From positions 62,001-126,000 of the forward strand of contig QEYB01000087.1 of assembly GCA_017562135.1 (NCBI GenBank): a DNA stretch of 64,000 nucleotides, in the 5' to 3' direction. The translations under genes and the position numbers were made by a program. Source of the stretch: Dipylidium caninum (Eukaryota; Platyhelminthes; Cestoda; Cyclophyllidea; Dipylidiidae). This document shows positions 59,577 to 64,000 of this stretch, one piece after another. Each line of letters starts with the position of its first letter. Positions within the stretch are counted from its first letter, which is position 1. The notes below the pieces were generated by a model. The model did not search any database, was not told the origin of the DNA, and was given only the letters and a program-made list of their open reading frames with translations.

Positions 59577-59970
59577 TCAAGAGGTCTCTTCATCTGCGAA
59601 GGAGGAGTGATAGAGGTTGGAGAGATTGGCAAGTCGGGAGGAACTCTTGAATGCCGTCGTAGTAGCGGGACACGGCTCCAACACTAAGTCCCATGTCAGT
59701 CTGTTGGCCGGTAATGCCACAGGAATGCAATTGCGTACAGTGCTCTGCAGTGCCAGAAAGGCACTGGTGTTGGTCAGTCGGACTGCTGAGTTGCCGCCAC
59801 AGAAGAGTGTCATTTCAGCAGGTGTCTTGGGTGTTCTGCACCGCGGTGGTGGCACGGGCGGCTGAGGTGGCGACAGTGGCGGTGATGGTGCATGAACAAT
59901 GCTACTGCCAGTGGCAGTGACATCTTGTACTTTCACTGGTGCGCTCGACTCAGTTGTGTTGACTTCAGAG
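59577..59970 (-). CDS. Terminal exon of an unrecognised proline-rich protein, copy A
   Basis: The minus-strand exon begins after TAATTTTAG at 59970 and runs to a TGA at 59577-59579, about 131 codons, entered with one base completing a codon. It reads SEVNTTESSAPVKVQDVTAT, then a polyproline stretch (PSPPLSPPQPPVPPPRCR) suited to SH3 or WW binding, then AEMTLFCGGNSAVRLTN and PVALPANRLTWDLVLEP. The tail is Ser/Asn-rich. I do not recognise the family. The first 298 nt of the exon are duplicated in inverted orientation at 63703-64000. Other exons of this gene were not found. Confidence 0.5.
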
Positions 59971-60168
59971 CTAAAATTAGTAAGGGGCGAATAAACTTCC
60001 CCTCTGAAGGCAAATCAATTAATCAATAACGATCAAAGTTTCATATGACGTGAATACCTTTTGTGAAATCGATTATACTGTCAAATAGCAATCGTTCAAA
60101 TACTGTCTTTTTTTCATAACATGTTCAACCACAAATATTTTTTGTTTGTGATATGTTTTGGCAGCGGA
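59673..60168. repeat. Inverted segmental duplication, arm A
   Basis: The reverse complement of this segment matches 63503-64000 almost base for base across intron and exon. Differences are a few single-base indels and substitutions in the intronic half, for example in a run of A near the splice site. The partner arm runs off the window, so the true length is larger on that side or the match ends there by chance. Confidence 0.9.
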
Positions 60169-63100
60169 AAAATGCAAACACCCATACATGCAGCTGTTGC
60201 AATCCACGAATTTTTTCATCTCGTTGACTCTGTCAGTCCTTTAAAATGCCGTTTGATGAAATGCCGCCTTTACTTTCACACGATGTCCAAATACAACAAA
60301 TTTTCGTCTCAATTTCCTGCTAACTGCATAATAAATTAATATTTCGAAAACGTTTTTGCTCTTTATTCCAGCGTTTCGATAGAGGCAAGGTGGGTGTCAG
60401 GTAATTAGCCGAATACGCTATCCCATTGTCGGACTATAGTTAGAAGGGAAGCACTGAAATCCTACCGTTCACATCCTCCTTTACATGGCGTCTTTTCTTG
60501 GCCGGGAAGAATACTGGCGGAATTCCCTACGCACTCATGGAGGAGAAGGAGGACATCACATTGCCTTTTATGCTCCTTACTTGAATCTTCTAACCCCGTA
60601 ATGCAATTCACTTGGATGGGAAACAGCATTGAATCAAAAAAAAGCAACTCAACCCGCCGGACAGGGGGATCTAATTAATTTTTTATTACATCGTTTAAAG
60701 TCGCATCTATCTGGACGAGGACATCCTACATGTAGTGATTATCAAGGGCCAGGAGAAGTCGTCGAGGCCATTGTCTAAAGTGTATCCACCGTAATTTCCT
60801 GAAAGCGCTACAAAATGTCGGGGGTTTTTTAGAGTTGGAGTAAGGGGTATTTTCTTAGACAGGATAGGCGAAGATCACATAGCAACAGCTCTCCTGTTCT
60901 AGTTACTCTGTCTTACGCTTTCACGTGACAGGCAGCAATTTCGCTGTAAGTGTTCCATTTCTTCCGTTTTTGGGATGAATTGAAAAGTAGTTTTGAACTT
61001 CAAGTACATTGCCTGCTAATGAAAGAGCACAATGTATTCTCAAACGTCAATTCAGTGATTTGAAGTGAAAAAAGTGTCTACGCGGCTGCACTATTTTCCT
61101 TTTCTTAGGATCAGGATGTGGAAGATTTACGACCAACCTCCGTATCGCAGGCCTCTAAATATTTGTTAACTTTAAATGCCAAATAACGAAAAGGCGCTGA
61201 ATGAGGCAAAGTGTCCGCGCCGTCAGCCCTCTTCCAACTCCACCGTCGTCTCAAGAAACAATACACTTAGGACCGAAAAGGATCCCAGTAAACGTGTTTT
61301 AATATGTTGCACATACACATCTACTCAGTGAGATTGACGATACACTTCCTTTGTAAATGTGTTCATAATATCATCACACTAGTTACCACATTTTCCGTTT
61401 GTACAAAGGACTCAGTAACCAAGAAAACGCTCCATTAATTTTCATTATTAACATTCTTGTATAGTCCTTGGCTAGTTGTAATCAACTGAGAATCCACTTT
61501 TCAGAGGTCTCTTCCCACCATACCTAAAAGGTTACCGCCAAGTGTTAGCGAAAGAAGTAGGCGTGTAATGCTCACGTGCCCTGAGTAAAAAAAAAACAAA
61601 GGGAAATTGCCCTCACTTTTAAGGAGAATCTTAAGGAAAAAGGGTTCTTCTGAATTTTACAACTTCAAACACGCACATATTTCCCTTTGCCATATGCCTA
61701 TTCGGCGTATTTAAGTAGTATGGCAGGCACGTTAAATCGGTCCAGGATGCTTACCAGCCTTCTCTTAAGGCTTTTTGGTGAACAGTTTTACGTAGCCTAA
61801 CAGGTAGACCCTGGATTAGTGGCAAAAGGCCCCTCGTCATGCGTAAAACAGACTATTAATAAATGATAAGGTGGAAAATGCCCTTCGCTTCAGTGTCACA
61901 ATGCAGTAAGCATATCCATATCCATATGCTTATGCCACGAAGGAACAAGCTGATTCCAGTGCACATTAAGAACAAGGTGAAGTTGTATAAAACGAGAGCA
62001 TTCTTCCCCATATATGTTCATAATAGGTGAAAGGCGCCGGTGGTTATGATGTTGATGATGCCGATGACGAAATGCGATCATTGGTTAAGACGATGGACCA
62101 ATGCGGATGCAGAATTGTCCTCTCCACCACGGAGGGGCAAGGGTGTTCGGAGGGGAGAGGCAGAGGGAGGAGAGGAAGAAGGGTGCAAGGGTGGGGTAGC
62201 GATTCCTAATACGCTAACTTGTAGATCCATGCGTAGCCGGATCATGTCTGCATGGGTTTGGAGTCAACCGTAACGTCCCTGTTCCGTAATCTGTCATAAT
62301 CTTCTCGCAAATGAGCGGCCAAAGTATACCCACGAGGTGAGACATATTTCGTTTTCATTTTATATAATCTAACCCAAAAAATGTCCCATCTGTGGGTGGA
62401 AGTTTTACATCCCCTTATTTTACAACTTGCTTGAAAGTCGGTACAACACATTCCTCTTATATCTAGTTAAGGAGGAGATAACTTGGAAAAAAAGTAGAAT
62501 TACTGTCTTCATTGTTGGTGTTAGATTACAAGCAATACTGAGTGCTCGGGACCCTGTTGATAACATTAGGATGTAGTGAGGTGCAGACGATATCTTTGCC
62601 AACTAATCTGCCCAGTATATAGACTACAATGTGTGGAAAAACAAGTCAAGAAATGTGACTCACTAGGATCATAATTTTTGTACAACTTGGTTCTTTGAAA
62701 GGGAATTTGCCAACAGTGATTGGATGAGAAGGTGTCTTGGATGACTGAAAAGTTAAACATAAACTAAATAAGACTGTGACAATGTATTGTGACTTTAGTT
62801 AATAATAAAAGCTTCGAAAACACTTCCATAGGGAGGATGTTTTTGCAACTTTACCCTTGCAACTAGTTTTAATAGCAGCGTTTTAGGCTTTGTTACAACG
62901 TTTACCACGCCAAATTTACCGCAATGGGGTTGTTTTGTAGGCAAAAAAAGTGTCCAACTTTACTCTCCCTCCAGACCCATTTCGATAACAGGGCAAAACT
63001 TACAAGACATCTCATTTGGGAACTAGGAAAGGCAGACTATAATAGTCAGCCAAAGAAAGATATTTTTCTCAGTGCGACGCTGTCAACTTCCATACCTTAC

Positions 63101-63502
63101 TTCAGCACCAGTGGCCATGCTGTTGGGGGGTTGGTAAACTCACGAGGACACGGAAATTTGCGTTGGGTTAACGTATTGAATCAGGCACTTTTTACCTACC
63201 GCTGCCTCACATCCTCTAAGTTCCGCTTAAAACGCCAAATTTAAGTCCGACCTCATGTGGCTCCGTGATCGCATGACCGCTAACATTAAATATCTTTTTT
63301 GTTAGCGTATTTAGAGCCATCTAAAGCAGTGGTTCGGCGCGCGAAGATGTAAAATAACGGCGGTAACCTCCCCTTGGTTTTGCTTGACAGAGCTAAAGTC
63401 AGGGAGGTGTGGTAGAATTTAGAGTGACTAGTGGATATGGATGATGATCAGGGAAAGGAGAGGGATTCGCTGCCGAATCTCAGAATTCAATATTTGAATT
63501 TG
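60169..63502. other. Spacer between the inverted arms, nothing recognised
   Basis: 3334 nt of unique sequence with AT-rich and some GC-rich patches (a G/A-rich run near 62130-62190). If both arms are genes transcribed outwards, this would be their shared upstream side. No exon, RNA gene or transposase was recognised. Confidence 0.5.
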
Positions 63503-64000
63503 TCCGCTGCCAAAAACATATCACAAACACAAAATATTTGTGGTTGAACATTTTATGAAAAAAAAGACAGTATTTGAACGATTACTATTTGACAGTATAA
63601 TCGATTTCACAAAGGTATTCACGTCATATGAAACTTTTGATCGTTATTGATTAATTGATTTGCCTTCCGAGGGGAAGTTTATTCGCCCCTTACTAATTTT
63701 AGCTCTGAAGTCAACACAACTGAGTCGAGCGCACCAGTGAAAGTACAAGATGTCACTGCCACTGGCAGTAGCATTGTTCATGCACCATCACCGCCACTGT
63801 CGCCACCTCAGCCGCCCGTGCCACCACCGCGGTGCAGAACACCCAAGACACCTGCTGAAATGACACTCTTCTGTGGCGGCAACTCAGCAGTCCGACTGAC
63901 CAACACCAGTGCCTTTCTGGCACTGCAGAGCACTGTACGCAATTGCATTCCTGTGGCATTACCGGCCAACAGACTGACATGGGACTTAGTGTTGGAGCCG
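63503..64000. repeat. Inverted segmental duplication, arm B (cut by window end)
   Basis: Partner of 59673-60168 in opposite orientation. The similarity starts abruptly at TCCGCTGC (63503) and continues to the last base. A 228-nt block (63753-63980 against 59693-59920) gives an identical 75-residue translation in the antisense frame, so it is identical or nearly so. Confidence 0.9.
63703..64000 (+). CDS. Exon of the proline-rich protein, copy B (partial)
   Basis: Begins after TACTAATTTTAG and stays open to the window edge with the same reading as copy A: SEVNTTESSAPV, the polyproline block, then LTWDLVLEP. It is transcribed away from copy A. Whether it ends like copy A or continues into a longer gene cannot be seen. 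Confidence 0.5.

Noticed and set aside
59617..59920. Plus-strand open frames in the inverted duplication, with Cys-rich translation
   Set aside because: They oppose the proline-rich exon, which has a splice acceptor and better composition. Identity between the two arms explains why the same protein appears twice.

Overview
The window is eukaryotic nuclear DNA. Genes are sparse, AT-rich and intron-split, with no operons, ribosome binding sites or CRISPR arrays. Several introns rebuilt by hand are extremely short (29, 34, 36, 37 and 41 nt) and lie beside introns of several kilobases. Together with an ESCRT gene, an ELAPOR-type receptor, a Kunitz matrix-type protein and decayed mariner transposons, this fits an invertebrate. 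My best guess is a parasitic flatworm, tapeworm more likely than fluke. That assignment is inference, not something the sequence proves.

Layout. 1-2165 (minus): a CREB3-type membrane-tethered bZIP factor, four exons, 3' end outside the window. 4239-4895 (minus): ESCRT-III subunit CHMP1, two exons with a 36-nt intron. 7678-8991 (plus): a PTB/PH-like adaptor candidate whose frame is broken and restored by two apparent one-base indels. 15973-25518 (minus): a transcription factor with three C-terminal C2H2 fingers, rebuilt from five exons whose phases all agree; a dead mariner sits in its third intron. 28050-29267 (plus): a single-exon protein with a probable PTB-like N-terminus. 32882-38248 (minus): internal exons of a secreted-type Kunitz protein, with a 0.7-kb near-perfect foldback repeat in one intron. 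43177-56816 (plus): an ELAPOR (KIAA1324/EIG121) orthologue of 17 exons and 1071 predicted residues. 58500-59100 (minus): a second dead mariner. 59577-64000: two inverted copies of a segment carrying a proline-rich coding exon, about 3.3 kb apart and transcribed away from each other.

The genes do not form a pathway cluster. CREB3, CHMP1 and ELAPOR all belong to secretory or endolysosomal membrane biology, but nothing here shows that their proximity matters. The long stretches between genes look like ordinary AT-rich intergenic or intronic DNA, with a few simple repeats. Exon borders come from GT/AG sites, phase agreement and similarity to remembered family patterns; no transcript data or alignments were available.
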